This document shows, piece after piece, positions 27,301 through 33,573 of a stretch of DNA of 64,000 nt. Below the pieces are notes generated by a model. That model saw only the letters and a list, made by a program, of their open reading frames with translations. It searched no databases and was not told the DNA's origin. Source of the stretch: an uncultured Bacteroidota bacterium. Its GTDB lineage: Bacteria; Bacteroidota; Bacteroidia; UKL13-3. Location: the NCBI GenBank assembly GCA_903883965.1, contig CAISCU010000035.1, positions 1 through 64,000 of the forward strand, read 5' to 3'. The translations under genes and the position numbers were made by a program. Each line of letters opens with the position of its first letter. The stretch's first letter is position 1.

Positions 27301-29300
27301 CTGGAGACATTGAAAAATATGCTTCAATAGACGACTCTTTTTCAGTTGCATTGAATACCCTGGAATTGAATGGGAATACAATAATCAATACAAATCAGTC
27401 AAGTGCATTTTTTAAAATAAAACCGGGCTACCCAAGCTCTGCAGCATTGAGCAATACCGACGAAGAAATTTGGGGCTTCAGCATTGGTAATTTAAACAAC
27501 CAAACAGACTGCAATAGCATTGGCGGAAATGGATCTATAGTAAATAGGTACAATGATTACACTTCAATAAGCCCACCTAATTTAACAAAAGGAAACAGTT
27601 ATAATTTAAACCTTAAATTGGGATCATGTGCTGCAAATAATTTATCAAATGCTGCAGTTTATATTGACTTTAACCAAAATAATGAATTCAATGATGACGG
27701 CGAATTGGTTTATGTAACAGGCGTTCATAACAGCAACAACATAGGAATACAATTCAATGGATGGGTTAAAATTCCAATATACGCAAAAGCAGGAACCACC
27801 CGAATGCGAATTGTATATGCTGAACAAATTGAAACGCCTCTCTCTCAAGGATACTACAACCATGGAGAAACAGAAGATTACCTGGTGAACCTCATTGATT
27901 TTCCATTCCAAGAATATATATGGACAGGAAATACCTCTAAAAATTACCAAACAGCAAGCAATTGGTTACCATTCAGAAGCTATCCAAATTTCAATGACAA
28001 ACTGGTATTTAAAAAAGGAAATTATTGGGTTGATTCTGTCAAATCAGAAACCGTTCGTTGCCTAGAAATTAAAGATTCTTGTTCATTGGTTATACAAAAT
28101 AAAACTGCCCAAACATTGATCGTTTTTGACAGTTTGGTTTTGAATCAACATGTTGCTATTAATTTAAACGAAAATTTGGTAATAGAAGTTGGTATTGACA
28201 CCATAAAAACTGGCTATATTCTAAACGTAAACTCTGGCCTGTATGGGTCATTAAAACGGTGGTTCAACAAGAGCCAAAATGATTTATTTTTTCCTTTAAC
28301 TGACAGCTTATTTCAAACACATTTCTCAAGCATTTCATTCAACCAAAACCCCATTAAATCTGGAGCAATTACATGCAAGTTTATACAGTTAAATCCAGGT
28401 TCAGAAGGGCTTCCTTTTCAATCGGATTATTTCAATGTCAACAAAAATTACCCAAATGGTTACTGGAAAATCACCTCATCTAACCTACCCCTAGGAACAA
28501 AGTTTAATTTAACTTTGTCTGCTAACAATTTGCAAGGCATTCACAATATAAATAAGTTCAGCATTGCATACCGGCCTTGGACTATTAGTAACTGGGGCAT
28601 GAATGGCACAAATGGCAACCATACACTCATTGGCAATTGGGCACAAATACGCAGCGAGGGGAACAGTCAATTTGGCGAATTCACCATTGCAGCTGATTCA
28701 AACAGCAACTCATTTAACAACAAACATTATTTAAATATACATTGTTATTTCCAGAGTTTGTATAAGGGCGATGGCTTAATGAACTCAGCATTCAAAGCCT
28801 CAGGATTAACTCAGTTAGATCAATTTGCCGATTCTGTAACAGTGAATTTATGGGAAGCTACTAGCCCTGCCCAATTGGTAAACGCTACACCTGTTTTAAT
28901 AGACACCTTGGGTTACGGTATTACTGAAATACCTGCAACATTAATCGGGAAAAATTGCTATTGGGAGATAAAGCACCGAAATTCAATTGCTACCTGGTCG
29001 GCTGAACCTATTTGGATGAATGAAGCTTGTAACGCTTATGATTTTACCTATGGCGATTACCTTGCTTTTGGCAATAACCAAGCAGACTTTGGTGATGGGA
29101 GTTTTTTAATTTACGCAGGAGACGTGAACCAAGACGGATTTGTAGATGGCAATGATTTTATTGAAGTTGACAATGACAATGCCTTGTTTTATTCTGGCTA
29201 CAAAGCTTCTGATGTCAATGGAGATGGCTTTGTAGATGGCAATGATTTTATCTTATTGGACAACAATAGTTCACTATTTATAGGCAGTTTACAGCCTTAA
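24360..29300 (+). CDS. Giant secreted multidomain protein with GEVED and C-terminal dockerin-like doublet
   Basis: This is a 1646-residue exported protein with a signal peptide ending LKA (residue 24). Visible modules are an N-terminal adhesin-like jelly-roll (about 25-230, with YFNPITFDP and PLQLVYSTDNGLSW), a G8-like start (SGLWSNPNTWGG, near 240), long Asn/Ser/Thr-rich beta regions, two units resembling the N-terminal domain of BNR-repeat sialidases (about 727-848 and 880-1000, each with a YFW motif followed by DI), and a GEVED domain (about 1080-1173). The last 60 residues form two DxNxDGxxDGND calcium loops (Asp1588-Asp1599 and Asp1618-Asp1629). Cell-surface adhesion or matrix function is inferred. 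No typical T9SS C-terminal domain is evident. Confidence 0.8.
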   Translation: MFRLPILVVSLLMCLLSSFVNLKAQVYLQENFDLPFVGNPSAPIGWQQKRIQLFGDEKPVPNGIIGAKDFCQNKFVNSNWTYFNPITFDPNSIANNGVLWLEDALFGPNANAMARRIESPSVNLSLAISPYLFFNYFNAAPADTSFPLQLVYSTDNGLSWKPLMHIQPNGAFKTTNSQSAALMNATNEWSKIAVPIPSNLKLSQVKFGFQKNASMNQSSNLFIDSFSIKEFTPLTITSQKSGLWSNPNTWGGIVPSSMHHVMIANGHTVEIDINIARAQQLTIAGNLRFYSSSASQVLQCFGNFNIQTGGTYNTNTATNTNTGRSTFIGGNLAVNGNFTSNTNTSNAIYISGASLNILSGVGQFSNNGIARLYIQNAEGVRIDMPFAVSYALYLIEGNLNPNGKLSIGNMASASNVTIVKNGRSMLTQRPLFPNLGAYTRSVFYGGICNGNMPSAMLGNDTIYTGYECDSLNGSDAIILGNLTINTSGIVKLNSNLKIGNSSIGGNLSLMRGLVISNASKLLIIGPLGTGHIGIEPSKNSPYFTPGSYVVGPIRFDRGSNNSSSIYVPIGLGTDGVNSSSFNNQLKTLQLNPGTNWNAQSITFTCYTQTSGSLDTGLTTMVTDKAYHLNLNGANDLSISASIAIRGMNTTSSFSDKLCGNNNQVFVGQSTALAGNSWKRKGNSIASSNSPFENNQSYTFYSANSGNYSPIAPLATKGNYFTLVSNANPGTLISSQVIKNSDAVSANTKQSILCKVILNCGGQIPLQLNQMTFNFNGTNRLSNLQSFKVFYGANDSVFINAKQYGSTLNSISSSISISANQQLAIGSNYFWVLADIQSTAILGDSIAVNLSSVNFNTFSFSNFTNAVMYKKIATPLNYTSVLPIEKKTNLVAQNTFDNLLLKIPLKLSSTGAQISLTKITFDINNSVSKAWQKLNQLQLYYSGNQNSLTAATKIGKVNFPNGSIEFSNPVLLNKDTNYFWITGDIEKYASIDDSFSVALNTLELNGNTIINTNQSSAFFKIKPGYPSSAALSNTDEEIWGFSIGNLNNQTDCNSIGGNGSIVNRYNDYTSISPPNLTKGNSYNLNLKLGSCAANNLSNAAVYIDFNQNNEFNDDGELVYVTGVHNSNNIGIQFNGWVKIPIYAKAGTTRMRIVYAEQIETPLSQGYYNHGETEDYLVNLIDFPFQEYIWTGNTSKNYQTASNWLPFRSYPNFNDKLVFKKGNYWVDSVKSETVRCLEIKDSCSLVIQNKTAQTLIVFDSLVLNQHVAINLNENLVIEVGIDTIKTGYILNVNSGLYGSLKRWFNKSQNDLFFPLTDSLFQTHFSSISFNQNPIKSGAITCKFIQLNPGSEGLPFQSDYFNVNKNYPNGYWKITSSNLPLGTKFNLTLSANNLQGIHNINKFSIAYRPWTISNWGMNGTNGNHTLIGNWAQIRSEGNSQFGEFTIAADSNSNSFNNKHYLNIHCYFQSLYKGDGLMNSAFKASGLTQLDQFADSVTVNLWEATSPAQLVNATPVLIDTLGYGITEIPATLIGKNCYWEIKHRNSIATWSAEPIWMNEACNAYDFTYGDYLAFGNNQADFGDGSFLIYAGDVNQDGFVDGNDFIEVDNDNALFYSGYKASDVNGDGFVDGNDFILLDNNSSLFIGSLQP
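29139..29250 (+). repeat. Exact 22-nt direct repeat encoding two calcium loops
   Basis: The same 22 bases occur at 29139-29160 and 29229-29250, 90 bp (30 codons) apart and in frame. They encode FVDGNDF in both dockerin-like loops. Exact DNA identity suggests a recent duplication or gene conversion within the doublet. Confidence 0.8.
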
Positions 29301-29363
29301 TCAACCTAATTTGGCAGGAATGATTACTTTGTCTTAAATTGCAAGCTTAAACAGCAAGAAACT

Positions 29364-30338
29364 ATGGAAGGTGTTATTTCAAAATTTGAGGGCATGCGCG
29401 TTTTGGTAATCGGTGATGTGATGATTGATGCTTATTTAATGGGCCAAGTTGACCGCATTTCTCCAGAAGCACCTGTTCCTGTTGTAGCTGTAAAATCAAA
29501 AGAAAACCGATTGGGTGGTGCGGCAAATGTGGCCATGAACTTAGTGGCTTTAGGCGCTAAACCAATTTTATGTTCTGTAATTGGTGAAGACCAAGAAGGA
29601 CGTGACTTACTTGCAATTCTAGAAAATGAAAAAATCGGAACTGAGGGCATCATTTGTTCAAAAGAAAGAATTACAACAGTTAAAACCAGGGTCATTGCAC
29701 AACAACACCAAATGCTCAGAATAGACCAAGAAATGTCTAACCCTATAAGCGAATATGATAGCTTTTTATTGGCTAAAAGAATCACAACAGATTTGTTACC
29801 TGCATGCGATGTCATCATATTCGAAGACTATGACAAAGGTGTTATTTCAGCAACTTTGATTAAACAAATTGTAGCTGAAGCACACAAAAGAAATATTAAA
29901 ATTGCTGTAGACCCTAAAAAAAGAAACTTCAACGACTACCTAGGTGTTGATTTATTCAAACCCAATTTAAAAGAGTTAAAAGAGGGTTACCAAATGGACT
30001 TAGATCCTTCTGATAAAACCGAATTTGAAAAAGGTATTTTAGCCTTTATGCACAGCAAAGAAATTAAAAACATCATGGTTACGCTAAGTGAAAGGGGTGT
30101 TATGATCAGTGATGGAAAAAAGTTCGATTACATCCCAGCACATATTCGTAAAATTGCTGATGTAAGTGGAGCTGGAGATACTGTAATTAGTGTTGCAGCG
30201 CTTTGTCTTGCTCTAGAATTACCCAACAATCAAATTGCCGGGTTAGCTAATTTAGCTGGTGGATTGGTTTGTGAAGAAGTGGGAGTAGTTCCCATAAACA
30301 AAAAAAGGCTGATTCAAGAATCAGCCCTCATTCAGTAA
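29364..30338 (+). CDS. rfaE1: D-glycero-beta-D-manno-heptose-7-phosphate kinase (RfaE/HldE domain I)
   Basis: This PfkB-family sugar kinase of 324 residues makes heptose-1,7-bisphosphate in the ADP-heptose pathway for lipopolysaccharide core. The substrate motif GDVMIDAYLMGQVDRISPEAPVP (abridged) and the GG motif RLGGAANVAMNL mark the RfaE group. The PfkB C-terminal signature DVSGAGD lies at 266-272 with catalytic Asp272. No nucleotidyltransferase domain is fused, so that step must be encoded elsewhere. Together with waaA it indicates a Gram-negative envelope. The 3' end of the coding sequence contains a 9-bp perfect hairpin that appears to be the terminator of the convergent dcd gene. Confidence 0.88.
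   Translation: MEGVISKFEGMRVLVIGDVMIDAYLMGQVDRISPEAPVPVVAVKSKENRLGGAANVAMNLVALGAKPILCSVIGEDQEGRDLLAILENEKIGTEGIICSKERITTVKTRVIAQQHQMLRIDQEMSNPISEYDSFLLAKRITTDLLPACDVIIFEDYDKGVISATLIKQIVAEAHKRNIKIAVDPKKRNFNDYLGVDLFKPNLKELKEGYQMDLDPSDKTEFEKGILAFMHSKEIKNIMVTLSERGVMISDGKKFDYIPAHIRKIADVSGAGDTVISVAALCLALELPNNQIAGLANLAGGLVCEEVGVVPINKKRLIQESALIQ
30307..30326 (-). terminator. Terminator of dcd embedded in the 3' end of rfaE1
   Basis: GGCTGATTC (30307-30315) and GAATCAGCC (30318-30326) pair perfectly around a 2-nt loop. On the minus strand the stem is followed by a run of seven T, the form of an intrinsic terminator for dcd, which ends 23 nt upstream. The same bases encode the last residues of the kinase on the plus strand. 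Confidence 0.75.
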
Positions 30339-30348
30339 ATTTTATACT

Positions 30349-30885
30349 TTAAAATTTATTCTTCCACATCATACTTTCAACTGGTTTCACACCTCTTGAA
30401 TTGTATTTGGCATTTTGCTTGGTATTGTACATGGTTTCAATATCACCTTCAACTACAAAATAGATCAATTGTCCAATTGGCATGCCCGCATAAATTCTTA
30501 CCGGTTGAGCGCAACTAATTTCAAGTGTCCAGGTATTGCAAAAACCCACATCCCCTTTTCCGGCAGTTGCATGAATGTCTATTCCTAACCTTCCGGTACT
30601 TGATTTCCCTTCCAGAAAAGGTACATGTTTATGCGTTTCGGTGTATTCTGCTGTTACACCCAAATACAAAGTATTGGGTTGCAATACAAATCCCTCTTGT
30701 GGTATTTCAAACGTTTCAATTTGGTTGTGAACTCGCGCATCTAAAACCCTGTCTTTATAGGTTGCCAAATAACGACCTAAATGCACATCATAGCTATTCG
30801 TACCTAAACATTCTTTTTTAAATGGTTCGATTAAAATGCTGCCAGAGGCTATCTCTTCTAGTATTCTTTTATCGGAAAGTATCAT
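30349..30885 (-). CDS. dcd: dCTP deaminase
   Basis: This enzyme converts dCTP to dUTP in pyrimidine deoxynucleotide synthesis. The 178 residues match the trimeric family. Motifs are GKSSTGRLGIDIHATAG and GDVGFCNTWTLEI with the catalytic Glu, plus the C-terminal YFVVEGDIETMYN. No dUTPase activity can be assigned (a bifunctional DCD-DUT exists in some lineages). A TTAATTTG box lies on the minus strand at 30900-30907, 14 nt before the ATG. The convergent neighbour rfaE1 carries its terminator. The divergent neighbour begins 73 nt away. Confidence 0.93.
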   Translation of the reverse strand: MILSDKRILEEIASGSILIEPFKKECLGTNSYDVHLGRYLATYKDRVLDARVHNQIETFEIPQEGFVLQPNTLYLGVTAEYTETHKHVPFLEGKSSTGRLGIDIHATAGKGDVGFCNTWTLEISCAQPVRIYAGMPIGQLIYFVVEGDIETMYNTKQNAKYNSRGVKPVESMMWKNKF

Positions 30886-30958
30886 GTTTCTTTTTTTAGC
30901 AAATTAAAGTTTACGATTCATAAAAATCTAATTAATTTGGCATTTTTAAAAGAAAAAC

Positions 30959-31504
30959 ATGAATAACCAAATAGAATTAGGAATAGGAAGTCGAATCAAA
31001 CACAACGAATATGGAGATGGTGTCATTACCAATGTTAAAAGTACTCATTATAAAATAGTATTTATTCAAGAAGGGCCAAAAGAAATAGCAAAAGATAGTT
31101 TACAGATTGAGGTAATTGAAGCAGTTGATAGCCCAGAAGATATGATTAGCAGTGCCGAAATGGAACGTACTTTAATAGGTATTTTAAAACGTTGGACCGA
31201 CATTCCAGAACAGGTAAGTTTACACGGGAAATGGACTGGTGGTAAACTCATCCTTCAACCAGGAGATACAAACTTGAGCGAAAAAGAAATTCCAATCGAT
31301 ACCTTTTTTCATAAAATAATCATGTTAAGAGATAGGCTGAGAGTGATGGAACAAAGAATCAATTCAAACGAGAAACTCAATGACGAAGACAAAATAAACC
31401 TACAACAATATTTGACTAAAATTTATGGTTCTTTGACAACATTCAATGTGTTGTTCAAATACCAGCATGATTATTTTATTGGAGAGAAAAGTAAAGAAGA
31501 TTAA
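30959..31504 (+). CDS. Conserved-looking soluble protein, function unknown
   Basis: This 181-residue protein has no signal peptide. The first 55 residues read as a small beta-barrel with the pattern GSRIKHNEYGDGVITNV, reminiscent of the CarD/KOW/Tudor-like openings that bind protein or nucleic acid. The rest is helical and charged, with a possible coiled coil (RDRLRVMEQRINSNEKLNDEDK). I cannot assign a family. A TTAATTTG box lies at 30932-30939, 19 nt upstream. The TAA stop interlocks with that of the WD40 gene in TTAA at 31501-31504. Confidence 0.65.
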   Translation: MNNQIELGIGSRIKHNEYGDGVITNVKSTHYKIVFIQEGPKEIAKDSLQIEVIEAVDSPEDMISSAEMERTLIGILKRWTDIPEQVSLHGKWTGGKLILQPGDTNLSEKEIPIDTFFHKIIMLRDRLRVMEQRINSNEKLNDEDKINLQQYLTKIYGSLTTFNVLFKYQHDYFIGEKSKED

Positions 31505-32409
31505 TTGAGTTCATCTTCATTGATATCCCACAAATAAATACTCCTGTCATCGCTGCCTGAAATAAATTGGGTAGCTGACAACCAACAAATTTTATTTACC
31601 GAATGCTTGTGTGCTTTGAGCTTGGTTTGATCTATTACTTTGAGCAGTTGAGCTGTTTCTGGATTCCAAATTTTAATTGACTTGTCCATACTTGCCGATG
31701 CCAATAATTTTGAACCCGGATTAAATGCCAAACTGTTGATATGAGAAAGATGGGCAGGAATGTTTTCTATGGCTTGGTGATTTTGCCAAAATCTTAAGTA
31801 AGCATCGCGTCCTCCACTTACCAAAGCACCTGTATTTTGATTTACAGCCAATGCAAACACTGATTGTGTATGCCCTACGAGTTCTTGTTTGAGTTCGGGT
31901 TTATTAGTTCCAGAAAAAAAACGAATGGTATGATCGCTGTAGCCTACATAAAAATTAGCATTGTTTAATCCAGGAGCAATTACCCTTGCTGACATGTTTG
32001 AGAATTTGAGCTGAAACTGCTTGTTAAATGTATTCAGTTCCCATGCATTGACAACACCATCCGCACCAGCAGACAACAACTGATTGCCAAAAAATTTTAA
32101 ATCAAAAACTGCGCCTTCATGCGCCTTTAATTGAATGACGATTTGATTCCTTACTACATCAAAAATGGCAATATTGCCATTGGCTGTTCCTACGGCAATA
32201 AGTTGCGAATGGTGGTTCAATTTACAAATGGTATAAATAGGGCTATCTAGCTTAAACAATACCATTCCTGTTTCTGGTTGATTGATGTGCCACTTTACCA
32301 AATAGCCATCTGCAGCACCAGAAAAAAATTCACCTGCATCAAAGGCAGTACTCAACGCATAAATGGCCCCAATATGTCCTTCAAATGTGCTCGTATTTTG
32401 TACAATCAT
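31501..32409 (-). CDS. WD40-repeat beta-propeller protein
   Basis: This is a cytoplasmic WD40 protein of 302 residues. The ATG at 32409 is preferred. The open frame to 32535 adds 42 residues without propeller pattern and would run into the divergent phosphopantetheinyl transferase gene. About seven repeats are visible with GH...D pairs and W-D or W-like ends: GHIGAIYALS, KAHEGAVFDLKF, GHTQSVFALAV, AHLSHINSLAF with IKIWN, and KHSVNKICW with IYLWD at the C-terminus. No catalytic domain is fused, so it is probably a scaffold. The minus-strand TTAATTTG box at 32414-32421 lies 4 nt before the start. Confidence 0.85.
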   Translation of the reverse strand: MIVQNTSTFEGHIGAIYALSTAFDAGEFFSGAADGYLVKWHINQPETGMVLFKLDSPIYTICKLNHHSQLIAVGTANGNIAIFDVVRNQIVIQLKAHEGAVFDLKFFGNQLLSAGADGVVNAWELNTFNKQFQLKFSNMSARVIAPGLNNANFYVGYSDHTIRFFSGTNKPELKQELVGHTQSVFALAVNQNTGALVSGGRDAYLRFWQNHQAIENIPAHLSHINSLAFNPGSKLLASASMDKSIKIWNPETAQLLKVIDQTKLKAHKHSVNKICWLSATQFISGSDDRSIYLWDINEDELN

Positions 32410-32460
32410 CTTACAAATTAATTGGATTAAATAGAAAGATGTAAATTTACCCAAATAAAT

Positions 32461-33096
32461 ATGCCACTCTTCAAACATATCACATTGCCCAATGAGAGTC
32501 AGATAGGAATTTGGGAAATTACAGAAACCTTGCAAACACTAAGTGAGCAATTGGGCAATAGTATTGAAGAACCCTCAAAAAATAATTTTAAAAAAGAAGT
32601 TCACCAGTTGCAATGGTATGCAAGCAGGTTGCTCCTAAAATACATTTTTGGCCCTGCTAAAATAATCCTTGATAAGGATGAGTTCAATAAACCAAGCTTG
32701 TTAATAGATGGACAGCATTATGCCATCAGTATTTCACATACCGGAAAATATGCTGCAATTTTTATTGCAAAAAACAAAGACCTTGGCATTGACTTAGAAA
32801 AAATAGACGATCGTATTCTAATTGTTTCACATAAATTCTTAAACGAACAAGAAATTGAAATATTGAACCATACTACCATAAATAAAACATTAGCTTGCAC
32901 AAAAATTTGGTCTGCCAAAGAAACTATGTATAAATTGTACGGCAAGAAGTCGCTCGATTTTAAGAAGAATCTGCTCATCCAAAGTATAGACAAGCCCTTA
33001 AAAGGGTGTATATTCACCAAAGATTTACATTTTGAACTCGATATAGATTTTATTTTTATTGATGATTTTATCTTAACATATGCAAGTAGACAATAG
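32461..33096 (+). CDS. 4'-phosphopantetheinyl transferase (Sfp type)
   Basis: This enzyme transfers 4'-phosphopantetheine from CoA to a serine of acyl or peptidyl carrier proteins. At 211 residues it is in the Sfp size range. Magnesium and CoA ligands are Asp111 and Glu113 in GIDLE, and the second signature WSAKE lies at 150-154 (Glu154) followed by YKLYGKK. The ISHTGKY segment before it matches the usual SHS region. It overlaps the epimerase gene by 17 nt, so the two are translated from the same transcript. No polyketide or peptide synthetase gene lies nearby, so it is likely for general acyl carrier protein. Confidence 0.87.
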   Translation: MPLFKHITLPNESQIGIWEITETLQTLSEQLGNSIEEPSKNNFKKEVHQLQWYASRLLLKYIFGPAKIILDKDEFNKPSLLIDGQHYAISISHTGKYAAIFIAKNKDLGIDLEKIDDRILIVSHKFLNEQEIEILNHTTINKTLACTKIWSAKETMYKLYGKKSLDFKKNLLIQSIDKPLKGCIFTKDLHFELDIDFIFIDDFILTYASRQ

Positions 33097-33505
33097 CTTT
33101 TTTAAACAAATAGAACATATCGGAATTGCAATTAAAGACCCTGAAAAAAGCATTCCTATTTTCAATTTACTGTTCAATTCAACGCCCTATAAATCAGAAG
33201 CAGTCGTATCAGAACATGTGCTCACACATTTTTACCAATGCGGTCCAAATAAAATTGAGCTCTTAGAACCAACATCTGAAGAAAGCGCCATTGCCAAATT
33301 CATTGAAAAAAAAGGAGAAGGCATACACCACATTGCTTTTGCAGTTGAAAACATTGAACAAGAAATGACCAGACTCAAACATGCTGGTTTTCAATTTATC
33401 AATGAAATTCCTAAAAAAGGGGCAGACAATAAACTCATTGCATTTCTTCACCCTAAGTCTTGCAATGGGGTTTTGATAGAATTGTGTCAGGAAATCGCTG
33501 AATAA
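33080..33505 (+). CDS. mce: Methylmalonyl-CoA epimerase
   Basis: This small vicinal-oxygen-chelate enzyme of 141 residues interconverts (R)- and (S)-methylmalonyl-CoA in the propionate/succinate route. Metal ligands visible are His13 in IEHIGIA, His83/84 in GIHHIAFAV and Glu134 in VLIEL. The length and motif order match the family. The mutase genes are not in this window. The start lies inside the preceding transferase gene (17-nt overlap). It ends 68 nt before mfd. Confidence 0.9.
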   Translation: MQVDNSFFKQIEHIGIAIKDPEKSIPIFNLLFNSTPYKSEAVVSEHVLTHFYQCGPNKIELLEPTSEESAIAKFIEKKGEGIHHIAFAVENIEQEMTRLKHAGFQFINEIPKKGADNKLIAFLHPKSCNGVLIELCQEIAE

Positions 33506-33525
33506 ATTTCTTCGCAGATTGTATG

Positions 33526-33555
33526 TATCTTTGTGTGCCCGAAAACCATTCGGGC
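33526..33555 (+). promoter_or_regulatory. -7 box and leader hairpin in front of mfd
   Basis: TATCTTTG at 33526-33533 fits the Bacteroidota -7 box. Immediately downstream a 7-bp stem GCCCGAA/TTCGGGC (33537-33543 and 33549-33555) with a 5-nt loop would form near the 5' end of the transcript, 18 nt before the mfd ATG. No clear -33 TTG is seen. The hairpin could instead be a weak terminator of the epimerase gene. Confidence 0.45.
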
Positions 33556-33573
33556 TAAACTTGTTCGTACCAA

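Noticed and set aside
24360-29300. Cellulosome component because of the dockerin-like end
   Set aside because: No cohesin, cellulase or scaffoldin is present in the window and the module is probably a surface or sorting tag; a cellulosome claim would not be supported.
31501-32535. Longer WD40 protein starting at 32535
   Set aside because: The extra 42 residues show no propeller pattern and would overlap the divergent transferase gene by 75 nt.
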